In this document: positions 9,475 to 22,974 of the stretch, one piece after another
How the letters are laid out: every line of letters begins with the position of its first letter
Position numbering within the stretch: the first letter of the stretch is position 1
DNA from: DATAES01 sp963802415
GTDB lineage: Bacteria; Actinomycetota; Acidimicrobiia; Acidimicrobiales; JACDCH01
NCBI GenBank assembly: GCA_963802415.1
Contig: CAWDIH010000001.1
Location: 2,666,001 to 2,730,000, forward strand
Length of the DNA stretch: 64,000 nt
Direction: 5' to 3'
Program-made: the position numbers and the translations under genes
Notes under the pieces: model-generated
What the model saw: the letters and a program-made list of their open reading frames with translations, nothing else
What the model was told of the DNA's origin: nothing
Databases searched by the model: none

Positions 9475-10302
9475 TCACCCGAAGCGGTAGCGAACCGTCT
9501 CCTGGATCGGCTCGTACCCGAGACTGCGGTAGATGGCGTTCGACTGCGGGTTGCTGAGCTGCGTGTACAGGATGCAACGTTCCGCGCCCATGTCGAGGCC
9601 AACCTGACTGATGGCCGCCGTGCACGCCGCCGCATAGCCGTGGCGGCGATGTTCCGGTGGCGTGTACACGAGCCCGACCCGGGTGACGCCGGCGAGTGGC
9701 GTCGTGAGAGCGGCCGTCGCTACCGACTCGCCGTGGTCCCAGATCCACACGAGCCCGGCTCCGAGCCGCCGGCGCAGCGTCTCCGGGGTCACGGCGGCAC
9801 CGCCCGTGTCCGCTTCGAAATCCCGCATCCACCTGATCAGGCGTTCGGCATCGTCGTCACCCGCACGCCGCAGCTGTCCTGACACGCCGACGGGCGGCCG
9901 CAGCGTCCCGAGCTCGTACAGACGCTGGGCCTCCACGGGTGCGGCGGGTGTCTTCACTCGTTCCGCCCAGCAACCGGCGAACAGAGCAGCGGTGGCTGCC
10001 TCGCCCGACACGCCCGGAAGATCGGGCGCGACCTCAGAGGCGGATTCGGCCAGCGCCGCCACCGCGTCAGGGGCTGCAGGAGTGATCGCTGCATGGAAGT
10101 CCAAGGGCGACTGGAACATCACGGCGACGACTTCGCCGCCGCGCCTCACCGTCCAGAAGCGGCCCGGTCCGGGGTGCTCGGGGTGCTCGGCGCGATCGGT
10201 CAACAACGTGAGGAGGAGGTTGTGTTCGGCCGGTGCCGATCGGAGGAACGACCCCGCATCCTCGAGCACACGCGATGCGTCATCAGTGACCGCCACGTCC
10301 AT
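9475..10302 (-). CDS. GNAT-family N-acetyltransferase
   Basis: Acetyl-CoA-dependent transferase of about 275 residues. The C-terminal half holds the GNAT fold: VGLVYTPPEHRRHGYAAA carries the acetyl-CoA-binding Q/RxxGxG-type loop (here RRHGYA), followed by CILYTQLSNPQSNAIYRSLG, the typical last helix and strand. The N-terminal 130 residues form a separate, less conserved domain, as in two-domain GNAT proteins. ATG 10302 was chosen; the open frame extends further but over the divergent STAS gene. Acceptor substrate unknown. It is followed by the M18 aminopeptidase gene. Confidence 0.85.
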   Translation of the reverse strand: MDVAVTDDASRVLEDAGSFLRSAPAEHNLLLTLLTDRAEHPEHPGPGRFWTVRRGGEVVAVMFQSPLDFHAAITPAAPDAVAALAESASEVAPDLPGVSGEAATAALFAGCWAERVKTPAAPVEAQRLYELGTLRPPVGVSGQLRRAGDDDAERLIRWMRDFEADTGGAAVTPETLRRRLGAGLVWIWDHGESVATAALTTPLAGVTRVGLVYTPPEHRRHGYAAACTAAISQVGLDMGAERCILYTQLSNPQSNAIYRSLGYEPIQETVRYRFG

Positions 10303-10373
10303 GGCACATATCTCACAGGTAATCCACAGCCGATGCATCCTGGAATCGCAGCCCGTCGGCGCACGATGCCGGC

Positions 10374-10724
10374 ATGACCCAGACATTGACCGTGCGGGTG
10401 ACGCGAGCCAGCGGAGTGGTGGTGGTCGACCTGGCCGGCGAGCTGGACGCCGGGACGGCCGCGCCGGTGGTGGACGCGGTGGACGCGGCTGCACTCTTCG
10501 GCCCGGACGTCGTTGTCGTCGACACGTCCGCGTTGACCTTTGTCGACTCCGGCGGTCGGCGCGCGCTCGATCAGGCATGCCGCCGGGCAGACGCAGTGTT
10601 CGTCCCGGGCCGCGCCATCGAGCGCTTCGACCGCCTGCTCGCCCGCGCCCTGCGAACTCCGGGTCGCCGTGGCTGCGATAGCAGCCACGGCGCACCAACA
10701 TTGGTCGCGACTACTGGGCGGTGA
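10374..10724 (+). CDS. STAS-domain protein (anti-sigma factor antagonist-like)
   Basis: Single-domain protein of 116 residues resembling SpoIIAA/RsbV anti-anti-sigma factors, which bind anti-sigma kinases and are switched by serine phosphorylation. VVDLAGELDAGTAAPVVDAV is the first strand-helix unit, and VVVDTSALTFVDSGGRRAL contains the conserved Asp-Ser (Ser59) phosphorylation site. Residues from about 94 onward (RTPGRRGCDSSHG) are encoded by a 52-bp palindromic repeat lying antisense to the gene, so the present C-terminus is probably acquired. No partner kinase or sigma factor gene is in the window. Confidence 0.82.
   Translation: MTQTLTVRVTRASGVVVVDLAGELDAGTAAPVVDAVDAAALFGPDVVVVDTSALTFVDSGGRRALDQACRRADAVFVPGRAIERFDRLLARALRTPGRRGCDSSHGAPTLVATTGR
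10653..10704 (-). repeat. 52-bp palindromic repeat, copy D (stem class 2)
   Basis: Read on the minus strand it begins CCAATGTTGG and ends CCGGAGTTCG. The stem is 12 bp (CGCCGTGGCTGC with its complement) and the loop is 4 nt (plus strand 10677-10680). It begins 6 nt after the stop codon of the arylsulfatase gene and covers the 3' coding end of the convergent STAS gene. Relative to copy E, two stem base pairs differ on both sides so that pairing is kept. Confidence 0.9.
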
Positions 10725-12975
10725 TCGCGTCCTGGGCTTCGGCTTCCGGGTCGACGAATGGATCGCCTGACACGTCGATCTCGACGCGATCGATGTCACC
10801 CGAGAACTCGAACCGGCCTCGGTAGTCAGTGTCGGCTGCGGAGAAGTCCGTCGCCCATCCCACTGTCAAGCCGGCGTTGGTCAGTGACAGCCGGCTCCAA
10901 AGTGTGCGCTTGATCTGTCCCTCGCCGATCACGGTTCCGTCGACGAGCAACGACACATCGGGCGGGGCGAAGTGCACCGCGAACGTGTGCGGTCCCGACT
11001 CGAGCGACGCCGGCAACGGTGCGTCCACGCGGTACACGCGCCATCCCGCAAGGTTGTGGACGAAGCACAGGTTGCCGTCGACGGCGTGAAAGGACCAGCC
11101 GCCGAGCACCGAGCCCTGCGACACGAGGACGCCGCGCACGGGCGAGTCGTCGAGGCGAACGTGAGCCGTGACGGTGTGCGGGCGATTGCGGATGTTGACC
11201 GCGACGCTCTCGGGCACCGGCGCACGGCCCGGCCAGTACACGTAACGCTGTCGCGCCGCGACCGACGATTGCCGCTCGAGCACGAACGCGGAGAACGGAC
11301 GGTTGTCGAGTGGCAGGACACCGTTCGCCTCCGCTTCGACCCACCAGCGGTCGATCATCGCCGCGAGACGCTCGGTGTGGTCCCCGGCGAGGTCGTGACA
11401 TTCGGACGGGTCCGCGCGCAGGTCGTAGAGCTCCCACGGCGCGCGGTCGAGCCCGGGCTCGTCGAACTGGATGTCGTGGTACACGACCGCCTTCCACCCG
11501 TTCTGGTACAGGGCGCGGCACCCGAACATCTCGGAATACTGCACGGTGTGTCGCTCCGCGGCATCGGGCGCGTCGAACGTGTACGCGAAGCTGACACCGG
11601 CGAGCGGCCTCTGCTCGACACCGTCGACGACCTCAGGGAAGTCGACACCCGCGAGCTCGAGGACCGTCGGGACGATGTCGACCGCATGCACGTACTGACC
11701 CCGCACCTCGCCCCGAGCCGCGATGCCGGCCGGCCAGTGGACGATCAACGGGTCGGCCACGCCGCCCTCGTGCGTCTCGCGCTTCCAGCGGCGGAACGGT
11801 GTGTTGCCGGCCACCGTCCATCCCCATGGGTAGTTGTTGTGCAGCCGTGGGCCGCCGATGTCGTCGACGCGGTCGAGCGCTTCTTCGACCGTTCTCGGCA
11901 GCGCGTTCCATGCGCGTCCGTCGTTGACTGAGCCGGTCGGACCTCCCTCCGACGACGCGCCGTTGTCGGACAGCACGATCACCACCGTGTTGTCGAGCTC
12001 GCTCAGCTCGTCCAGCCGGTCGAGGACGCGGCCGACCTGCGCGTCGGCATGCGACAAGAATCCGGCAAACGCTTCCATGTACCGCGCATAGACACGCTGC
12101 GCGTCGCCGTCGAGGTCGTCCCACCCTGGCACCCACTCGGGACGGGGCGACAGCTCGGTGTGGTCGGGGAGCAGTCCGCTCGCCTTCTGGCGGCGCAGCG
12201 CTGCGTCGCGCCAGACGTCCCACCCTTGATCGAACCGCCCGCGGTAATGAGCGATCCACTCGGACGGCGACTGGTGCGGTGAATGGCACGCGCCGGTCGC
12301 GAGATACAGCAGCCAGGGCTTGTCCACGTCGACCTGTCGAAGATCCTCGATGAACTCGATGGCGCGGCCGGCGAGGTCCTCAGTGAGGTGATAACCGTCC
12401 TCGTACGAGCCGGGCGGATCGACGAAATGGTTGTCGTAGACGAGTGACGGAACGAACTGGTGCGTCTCGCCCGCGAAGAAGCCGTACCAACGCTCGAAGC
12501 CACGCCCGAGCGGCCACCGATCACGGCGGGCGCCGAGGTGCTCCTCGTCCTCGGGCGTCAAGTGCCACTTGCCCACCGCGTACGCGGCATAACCGTGAGG
12601 CGAGAGCATGGCGGGAAGGAACGCGGACGATCGGGGGACCCGCGCGTCGTACCCCGGAAAGCCCGACGCGAGGTCGACGACCCGCCCCATGCCGCAGGCG
12701 TGATGGTTGCGACCGGTCAGCACGCACGCGCGTGTCGGGGAGCAGAGGGCAGTGGTGTGGAAGTTTGCGTAGCGCAAGCCGTTGGCTGCCAGCCGGTCGA
12801 GGTTCGGCGTGTCGATGTCGGAGCCGAAGCAACCGAGCTGCGCGTACCCCACGTCGTCGAGCACGACGAGCAAGACGTTCGGCGCGCCCGCTCGAGGTCG
12901 GGGTTCCTCCGGCCAGTACGGCTCCGAGTCCCAGTGGTAGCGGCCGATGCGGCCCCTGAACTCGCCCGGTTCCAT
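10711..12975 (-). CDS. Arylsulfatase (formylglycine-dependent, type I sulfatase)
   Basis: Alkaline-phosphatase-fold sulfatase of 754 residues that hydrolyses sulfate esters. NVLLVVLDDVGYAQLG gives the metal-binding Asp40/Asp41. The signature CSPTR at residues 78-82 (within TTALCSPTRACVLTGRN) carries the Cys that must be converted to formylglycine. VGKWHLTPEDE and VVIVLSDNGASSEGG supply further active-site residues. The C-terminal 200 residues form the beta-rich extension seen in large actinobacterial arylsulfatases. There is no signal peptide, so it is likely cytoplasmic. Its ATG shares one nucleotide with the stop of capA-like upstream. No formylglycine-generating enzyme gene is present here. 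Confidence 0.93.
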   Translation of the reverse strand: MEPGEFRGRIGRYHWDSEPYWPEEPRPRAGAPNVLLVVLDDVGYAQLGCFGSDIDTPNLDRLAANGLRYANFHTTALCSPTRACVLTGRNHHACGMGRVVDLASGFPGYDARVPRSSAFLPAMLSPHGYAAYAVGKWHLTPEDEEHLGARRDRWPLGRGFERWYGFFAGETHQFVPSLVYDNHFVDPPGSYEDGYHLTEDLAGRAIEFIEDLRQVDVDKPWLLYLATGACHSPHQSPSEWIAHYRGRFDQGWDVWRDAALRRQKASGLLPDHTELSPRPEWVPGWDDLDGDAQRVYARYMEAFAGFLSHADAQVGRVLDRLDELSELDNTVVIVLSDNGASSEGGPTGSVNDGRAWNALPRTVEEALDRVDDIGGPRLHNNYPWGWTVAGNTPFRRWKRETHEGGVADPLIVHWPAGIAARGEVRGQYVHAVDIVPTVLELAGVDFPEVVDGVEQRPLAGVSFAYTFDAPDAAERHTVQYSEMFGCRALYQNGWKAVVYHDIQFDEPGLDRAPWELYDLRADPSECHDLAGDHTERLAAMIDRWWVEAEANGVLPLDNRPFSAFVLERQSSVAARQRYVYWPGRAPVPESVAVNIRNRPHTVTAHVRLDDSPVRGVLVSQGSVLGGWSFHAVDGNLCFVHNLAGWRVYRVDAPLPASLESGPHTFAVHFAPPDVSLLVDGTVIGEGQIKRTLWSRLSLTNAGLTVGWATDFSAADTDYRGRFEFSGDIDRVEIDVSGDPFVDPEAEAQDAITAQ

Positions 12976-14087
12976 CAGGGCGCCAGCCCGGTGCACGGAC
13001 GAAGAGCGTTCCAGTCGACGACAGCGGCTGCTGCTTCTGCGCCCGTGAGCGGCTGTGCGACTGAACCGCGGATCACACCCGGCAGGAACTGGTAGCCGTC
13101 CACGTGACGGCCGGTCATCGTCACCTGCACGACCCCCGTCTTCTCCGCACCGGCGCCGACGGCGGCGAAGTCGAAGTTGCCGAGTCCGTAGCCGACGAAC
13201 GTCGTGCCGAGCATGCCAGCCCCCTGCAGTCGGTGCGCGTGACCGCCGATGACGATGTCGGCGCCGGCATAGGCCAACTGGCCGGCGAGGGTGTGCTGCA
13301 CCTCGCTCGGACAGGTGTTGCGCTCGATGCCCCAGTGCAGGTAGACGACGACGATGTCCGCGTTCGCTCGGGCTCGCTGCACCGCGGCGACGAGTGCATC
13401 CGCGTTCTTCGCTGATGCAAGGCCGGGATGGCCCGGCGCAGCTGTCCACGAGGCGACGAGCTCACCGTCGATCACCTGGGTGGCCGCGATGACCGCGACG
13501 CGCTGGCCCTTCACGGTCGCGGTGAAAGCCCGGTAGGCGTCGACGTCGTCGTGGCCGATACCGATGATGAAACGATCCGATTGTGCGTCCTTGACAGCGA
13601 GCGACTCGATGAGGCCGTCAGGCCCATAGTCGCGCCCGTGGTTGTTCGCCATGCTCACCGTGTCGAAGCCTCCGGCCCGCAACGCGTCGACGGACGACGG
13701 TGGCGCCCGGAAGGTGAACTGCTTGTTCTCCGGCGTGCCGCCGGTGGCGATAGCGGACTCGAGATTGCCGATGGCGAGGTCCGCGGCGGACAGGATCGGC
13801 GTGAACGGACCGATGGCGGATGCCGGATCGCGCGCGAGCCGGGTCCCCATCGCGCCCTCGAAATTGATGTCGCCGGCGAAGGCGATCGTGATGGGCTGGG
13901 GCGGCGGGGTCGTCGAGGTCGTCGTCGAAATCGTGGATGGCGTCGTCGACGGCGTCGAGGCGCTGGGGGAGGCGACGGCCGGCGGTGGCCCTGCCGGTGT
14001 GTCGGACGAGGCCGAACTGCAGCCGGCGGCCAGGGCGAGTGCGGCCCACCCGAGAGCCACTGTGGCTCTCCGGTGCCCGCCTCGCAT
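12975..14087 (-). CDS. CapA-family lipoprotein (poly-gamma-glutamate/capsule-associated metallophosphatase fold)
   Basis: Secreted lipoprotein of 370 residues in the CapA/PgsA family. The signal peptide ends in ALALAAGCSS, with lipid-anchored Cys23, followed by a Ser/Thr/Pro-rich linker (about 25-65). The calcineurin-like metallophosphoesterase fold shows FAGDINFEGAMG, MANNHGRDYGPDG and IVIGGHAHRLQGAG. Family members are linked to poly-gamma-glutamate export or cell-surface polymer handling, but no pgs genes are nearby, so the role is open. It is translationally coupled to the arylsulfatase (1-nt overlap), hinting at work on a shared surface or environmental polymer. Confidence 0.85.
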   Translation of the reverse strand: MRGGHRRATVALGWAALALAAGCSSASSDTPAGPPPAVASPSASTPSTTPSTISTTTSTTPPPQPITIAFAGDINFEGAMGTRLARDPASAIGPFTPILSAADLAIGNLESAIATGGTPENKQFTFRAPPSSVDALRAGGFDTVSMANNHGRDYGPDGLIESLAVKDAQSDRFIIGIGHDDVDAYRAFTATVKGQRVAVIAATQVIDGELVASWTAAPGHPGLASAKNADALVAAVQRARANADIVVVYLHWGIERNTCPSEVQHTLAGQLAYAGADIVIGGHAHRLQGAGMLGTTFVGYGLGNFDFAAVGAGAEKTGVVQVTMTGRHVDGYQFLPGVIRGSVAQPLTGAEAAAAVVDWNALRPCTGLAP

Positions 14088-14200
14088 CGTGCGAGCGTAT
14101 TTCGTGGTTCGTCCCCGGCTGTACACCTTGGTAACATGATGGTGCTGCACGGGCCACTGTCGTCCCGAGTGCCTGGACCAATCGATCCGACGCGAACGGG

Positions 14201-18748
<4,548 letters not shown>

Positions 18749-18758
18749 GCACCCGATG

Positions 18759-18810
18759 CGAATGTTGGATGGAAACGGGTGCCATAGCACCCGTTTCTCC
18801 CCGGAGTTCG
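18759..18810 (+). repeat. 52-bp palindromic repeat, copy B (stem class 1, within the gltBD operon)
   Basis: Begins CGAATGTTGG and ends CCGGAGTTCG. The 11-bp stem is GAAACGGGTGC (18772-18782), with loop CATA and the arm at 18787-18797. Compared with copies A and C, one C-G pair has become T-A on both arms, preserving the helix. It starts 10 nt after the gltB stop and ends 21 nt before the gltD start, so it could tune gltD expression by partial termination or RNA processing. Confidence 0.9.
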
Positions 18811-18831
18811 GAAGATGGGGGAGGCGCGGCG

Positions 18832-20280
18832 ATGGCTGATCCCGCCGGGTTCCTCAAGCACGGGCGGCGCACGCCGACGCGGCGGCCGGTGCCGGTGCGC
18901 ATCCTCGACTGGCAGGAGGTCTACGAGGACTTCCCCGACACGGACCTGCGGGCGCAGGCGTCGCGATGCATGGACTGCGGCATCCCGTTCTGCAACAACG
19001 GCTGCCCGCTCGGCAACCTCATTCCCGACTGGAACGACCTCGTCTGGCGTGACCACTGGCGCGACGCCATCGACCGCTTGCACGCCACGAACAACTTCCC
19101 CGAGTTCACCGGTCGGCTGTGCCCGGCGCCATGCGAAACGGCGTGCGTGCTCGGCATCAACCAGGACCCCGTGGCGATCAAGCAGGTCGAGGTGTCGATC
19201 ATCGATCACGCTTGGCAGGAAGGTTGGGTCGAGCCGGTGCTGCCGTCGGTCAAGACGGGCAAGCGCGTCGCTGTCGTCGGCTCGGGTCCCGCAGGACTCG
19301 CGGCCGCGCAGCAGTTGACCCGCGCCGGCCACGACGTCGTCGTGTACGAGCGCGCCGACCGCGTCGGCGGTCTACTGCGCTACGGCATTCCCGAGTTCAA
19401 GATGGAGAAGCGCCATCTGGACCGTCGCATCGTGCAGATGACGGCAGAGGGCACCGAGTTCCGCACGAACGCCAACATCGGCGGCAATGTGCCGGTCAGT
19501 GACCTCGACGAGTTCGACGGGGTCGTGCTCGCCGGCGGCGCGACCTTGTCGCGCGATCTGCCGATCCCGGGTCGGGAGCTGGCCGGCATCCACCAGGCGA
19601 TGGAGTACCTGCCGTGGTCCAACAAGGTGCAGGAAGGTGACCTCGCCGAGACACCGATCACCGCGGCCGGCAAGAACGTCGTCATCATCGGCGGCGGCGA
19701 CACCGGCGCCGACTGTCTCGGCACCGCAATCCGCCACGGTGCGGCGTCGATCCACCAGTTCGAGATCCTGCCCCGCCCACCCGACGAGCGACCGGATGCG
19801 AACCCGTGGCCGACGTGGCCGATGATGTTCCGCGTCTCGTCCGCACACGAAGAGGGATGCGAACGAGTCTTCTCCGTCAACACGGAATGCTTCCTCGGCG
19901 ACGGCGACGGCAATGTCCGCGCCTTGCGAGCGCACGAAGTCGAGATGGTCGACGGCCGCTTCGAGAAGATCGAGGGGACGGACTTCGAGCTTCCGTGTGA
20001 GCTGGTCCTCTTGGCCATGGGCTTCGTCGGGCCGGAACGCACGGGCCTGCTGGATCAACTGGGTGTCGAGCTCAACGATCGGGGCAACGTCAGCCGCGAC
20101 GCGTCCTATGCGACGAATCTCGAGCGCGTCTTCGTGTGCGGCGACATGGGCCGCGGCCAGAGCCTCATCGTCTGGGCGATCGCCGAAGGGCGCTCGTGCG
20201 CTGCGGCCGTCGACCGGTGGCTCATGGGCGAGACGGCGCTGCCCGCGCCGATCGCGCCGGACGCCCGGCCGTTGACCTGA
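18832..20280 (+). CDS. gltD: Glutamate synthase small (beta) subunit, NADPH oxidoreductase
   Basis: FAD- and NADPH-binding subunit (482 residues) that passes electrons to GltB. The N-terminal iron-sulphur domain has CMDCGIPFCNNGCPLGN and CPAPCETACVLGIN. The FAD motif is VAVVGSGPAGLAAAQQL, and the NADPH motif is VVIIGGGDTGADCLGTA. FVCGDMGRGQSLIVWAI is the C-terminal FAD-contact motif. ATG 18832 was chosen from the purine-rich site GGGGGAGG upstream and the conserved start MADPAGFLKHGR. It forms an operon with gltB, separated by a 52-bp hairpin repeat. Both genes' junctions contain the octamer ATGGCTGA. Confidence 0.97.
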   Translation: MADPAGFLKHGRRTPTRRPVPVRILDWQEVYEDFPDTDLRAQASRCMDCGIPFCNNGCPLGNLIPDWNDLVWRDHWRDAIDRLHATNNFPEFTGRLCPAPCETACVLGINQDPVAIKQVEVSIIDHAWQEGWVEPVLPSVKTGKRVAVVGSGPAGLAAAQQLTRAGHDVVVYERADRVGGLLRYGIPEFKMEKRHLDRRIVQMTAEGTEFRTNANIGGNVPVSDLDEFDGVVLAGGATLSRDLPIPGRELAGIHQAMEYLPWSNKVQEGDLAETPITAAGKNVVIIGGGDTGADCLGTAIRHGAASIHQFEILPRPPDERPDANPWPTWPMMFRVSSAHEEGCERVFSVNTECFLGDGDGNVRALRAHEVEMVDGRFEKIEGTDFELPCELVLLAMGFVGPERTGLLDQLGVELNDRGNVSRDASYATNLERVFVCGDMGRGQSLIVWAIAEGRSCAAAVDRWLMGETALPAPIAPDARPLT

Positions 20281-20332
20281 CCACCATCGCCACTCTGCGC
20301 GCGCACGTGCTGGAACGTGCAAGGCTGCGCCC

Positions 20333-20998
20333 GTGCGGAGGGTGTTGGTCGCGGCCGCAGTTCTGCTGCTCTGGGGAGCCGGGGCGTCGGCGATCGTGCG
20401 GAATCTGGGACCGCGAACGAACTCGAACGGGCCGCCTGTGGTGCTGTCGACAGACCGGCTGACGTCCGCCGCCGTCCGCATCGACGGACGTGGCGGGGGA
20501 CGGTTCGACATCGGGAGCGGCGTCGGCGTCGCTCCGGACGTGGTGCTCACGAACGCCCACCTGATCGATGATCCGGCAACCTTCGTCACCCAGCGTGACG
20601 AGAGCGTGCTCTCGCCCCGCCGTGTCGCGCGGGCCCAGAACGGGCTCGATCTGGCTGTCGTCGTGACGAACGGCCCCGACGTGAGCACGGTCGCGCTCGC
20701 GCCGCAGGACCCGGAGGCCGGCGAGGAAGTGACGATGGTCGGCTATCCCTGGGGTGAGCGCACGATCACCGAGGCCCGCATCGAGGGGACGCTGGTTCGG
20801 GGCGAGTCCATGGTCCTGCGCTTCAGCCCCGAGCCGCATCCTGGGCAGTCGGGGAGCCCGCTCATCGACTCGCACGGACGGCTCGTCGGCATCGCCTTCG
20901 CACAGGACACCGTCGGCGGCCAGGGGCTCGCGATCCCGGTGTCCGACGTGCGCGCCGCCCTCGACGCCTGGCGCGCGGACGGCATCCCGGTGGGGTGA
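20333..20998 (+). CDS. Trypsin-like (S1/HtrA-type) serine protease, signal-anchored
   Basis: Secreted or membrane-anchored serine protease of 221 residues. A hydrophobic N-terminal segment (about 5-20) follows the GTG start. The catalytic triad is clear: His76 in VVLTNAHLIDD, Asp106 in NGLDLAVVVT and Ser173 in PGQSGSPLIDSHG. There is no PDZ domain, unlike DegP/HtrA, so it is a stand-alone protease domain. It begins 52 bp after gltD and is followed after 1 nt by a glycosyltransferase gene, suggesting co-transcription. Target proteins are unknown. Confidence 0.87.
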   Translation: MRRVLVAAAVLLLWGAGASAIVRNLGPRTNSNGPPVVLSTDRLTSAAVRIDGRGGGRFDIGSGVGVAPDVVLTNAHLIDDPATFVTQRDESVLSPRRVARAQNGLDLAVVVTNGPDVSTVALAPQDPEAGEEVTMVGYPWGERTITEARIEGTLVRGESMVLRFSPEPHPGQSGSPLIDSHGRLVGIAFAQDTVGGQGLAIPVSDVRAALDAWRADGIPVG

Positions 20999-20999
20999 G

Positions 21000-21863
21000 G
21001 TGGCCCGTTCGCCGGCCGCGTTGCCGGTCGTCATCGTGCACCGGAACCAGCCCGAACGGCTGCGCGAGACGGTTGCGGCGTTCCGGGCGCAGGACGTCCC
21101 GGTCATGATTGCCGTCGTCGACAACGCATCGACCGAACTGCCTCAGGTGGACGCGCCGGATGTCGTCGTGCTCGACGCCCGTCGCAACCTTGGGTTCGGG
21201 CCTGGCGCCAATCTCGGGTTCCGACATTTCCTCGAACGCGACGGCACGTGGGGCTGGATCGCTCTCGCGCCGCACGACGCGCTGCCGGAGCCGGGCTGCC
21301 TTCGCCGGATGCTCGACGCGCTCGCCAAGCGTCCTCGAGCCGGCCTCGCGTGCGCGGACGTCGGCGACGACGCCACACCGATCGTCGACCCGTACTTCGG
21401 CGGCATCCTCGCGCCCGCCACCGAGGCAGAAGGTTGGGAGGACGCGGGCCATCCACACGGGACGCTCATGCTCGCTCGGCGCGCATGCCTGGAGGACGTC
21501 GGACTGTTCGACGAGCGCTACTTCGCGTACTGCGAGGAGGCCGACCTCGCGCTGCGCGCCGCGGCAGGCGGATGGGAGTGCGGATTAGTGCGTGGAGCGA
21601 TGGTCCGCAACCCGTATGTCGGCTCCGCGTCGGCGGCGATCGACTACTTGCAGTTGCGCAACACGTTGTTGCTCGTGCGCGAGCACTCGGGCCGGTACCA
21701 CGCCTTCATCCGCTACGTGATCGCGTTGTGGCACCTCGCGTCAGGCGCGGTGTTCCCGTCCCGTCGCGGCCCCTACTGGAACGCGCGTGGCCGGGTCGCC
21801 GCGCTGGCCGATTTCGCCCGTGGACGTTTCGGTCCGCCGCCGCGGCGGCTCATGTCCACCTGA
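21000..21863 (+). CDS. Family 2 glycosyltransferase
   Basis: GT-A fold glycosyltransferase of 287 residues with no membrane helices. It opens with VVIVHRNQPERLRETVAAF. AVVDNASTELPQV is the nucleotide-sugar-binding loop, and RRNLGFGPGANLGFRHFL is the typical rhamnosyl/galactofuranosyltransferase-type segment. FDERYFAYCEEADLALRAA is the ED-type catalytic region. The sugar and acceptor are unknown, but cell-wall or surface polysaccharide synthesis is likely. The GTG at 21000 begins 1 nt after the protease stop. Confidence 0.87.
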   Translation: MARSPAALPVVIVHRNQPERLRETVAAFRAQDVPVMIAVVDNASTELPQVDAPDVVVLDARRNLGFGPGANLGFRHFLERDGTWGWIALAPHDALPEPGCLRRMLDALAKRPRAGLACADVGDDATPIVDPYFGGILAPATEAEGWEDAGHPHGTLMLARRACLEDVGLFDERYFAYCEEADLALRAAAGGWECGLVRGAMVRNPYVGSASAAIDYLQLRNTLLLVREHSGRYHAFIRYVIALWHLASGAVFPSRRGPYWNARGRVAALADFARGRFGPPPRRLMST

Positions 21864-21877
21864 CCGTCACCTGACCC

Positions 21878-22156
21878 TCACGTGATGTCGATGTCGCCTT
21901 CTTCTGCGGCGGCAATTCGTGGCCGGACGCTGACGAGGTAGTAACCGGAGATCAGCAGGCCACCGACGAGGGTGAGGATCCCGAAGAGGATTGCTGTTAT
22001 CCAGACGACCCGCCGGCGTCCTGCCAGAGCCCACGCCCATTCCGGCCGGTGCGCGGCGTCGAGCAGCGCCCACAGCGACAGCCCGAGCGGGACGCAGGCG
22101 AACGTCGCGGTGACGATGGCCCACGCCCAGTCGCCGGGCCCGTAACGAGCGAGCAC
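21878..22156 (-). CDS. Small membrane protein with two TM helices
   Basis: About 92 residues, starting at a GTG (22156). Two hydrophobic segments are evident, roughly TATFACVPLGLSLWALL and VVWITAILFGILTLVGGLL, followed by SGYYLVSVRPRIAAAEEG. The pattern, a short loop between two helices and an acidic tail, resembles small actinobacterial inner-membrane proteins such as the DUF2516 or PLDc_N types, but I cannot assign it firmly. It is convergent to the glycosyltransferase and divergent from an SDR gene 24 bp away. Confidence 0.6.
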   Translation of the reverse strand: MLARYGPGDWAWAIVTATFACVPLGLSLWALLDAAHRPEWAWALAGRRRVVWITAILFGILTLVGGLLISGYYLVSVRPRIAAAEEGDIDIT

Positions 22157-22180
22157 CGGGCGAGGGTACTGTCCGCCGCC

Positions 22181-22964
22181 GTGACTCCTCGTCTGTCGAC
22201 CCGCAGCCGTTCCGTCGAAGGTCGGGTCGTCATCGTGACCGGCGCGGCGAGTGGCATGGGACGTGCGACCGCACACCTCTTCGGTGACGAAGGCGCGTCG
22301 GTCGCATGTACGGACGTCACGCTCGAAGGCGCAGCCGAGGTGGCCGACGAGATCGTGGGCGCAGGCGGCAAGGCGGCGGCGTGGGCGCTCGACGTGCGCG
22401 ACGACGCGCAGGTTCGCGCTGTGGTCGCTGACATCGTGGAACGGCTCGGGCCGATCGACATCCTCGTCAACAACGCGGGCATCTCGATCCCCGCGCCGAT
22501 CGACATGGACGACTTCGACGTTGCATGGGACGCGACGTTCGCGGTCAACCTGCACGGGCACACGCGGCATGGTGCGCGCCTGCCTGCCGCATCTCATGCG
22601 TAACGGCGAAGGACGCGTTGTCAACATCGCGTCGACCGAAGGGGTCGGCGCCACCGGATGGACCTCGCCGTACACCGCCTCGAAGCACGGTGTGATCGGC
22701 CTCACCAGGTCGCTCGCCGTCGAACTCGGTTCTCGCGGTGTCAACGTCAACTGCGTCTGCCCCGGTCCGATCCATACCGGCATGACCCAGGCCATCCCCG
22801 ACGACGCCAAGACGAAGTTTGCGCGGCGCCGGGTGCCGCTCCGTCGGTACGGCGAGCCCGAGGAGGTGGCGCACGCGACGTTGTCACTTTCGCTGCCCGC
22901 AAGCTCGTACATCAACGGCGCCGTCCTCGTCGTCGACGGTGGGATGACGGCGAAGAACACGTAG
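22181..22964 (+). CDS. SDR-family NAD(P)-dependent oxidoreductase, one frame break
   Basis: Classical short-chain dehydrogenase/reductase of about 260 residues. The cofactor motif TGAASGMGRATA, the NNAG motif (LVNNAGISIPAP), the catalytic Ser in NIASTEGVGA and the catalytic YTASKHG pair are all present. The C-terminal NGAVLVVDGGMT closes the fold. The two halves are in different frames, joined near 22565 just before VRACLPHL, so an indel is needed to read the full protein. Start is a GTG at 22181. It ends 10 nt before the PIG-L gene, suggesting an operon. Substrate not predictable. Confidence 0.85.
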
Positions 22965-22974
22965 CGTTCCTGCA

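Noticed and set aside
10711..13449. Extended N-terminus of the arylsulfatase up to 13449
   Set aside because: The extra part is antisense-like Arg-rich sequence over the CapA gene; the sulfatase domain starts at 12975 with a coupled ATG.
14088..14200. A defined promoter for gltB
   Set aside because: AT-richer words such as TAACAT occur, but no -35/-10 pair with proper spacing was convincing.
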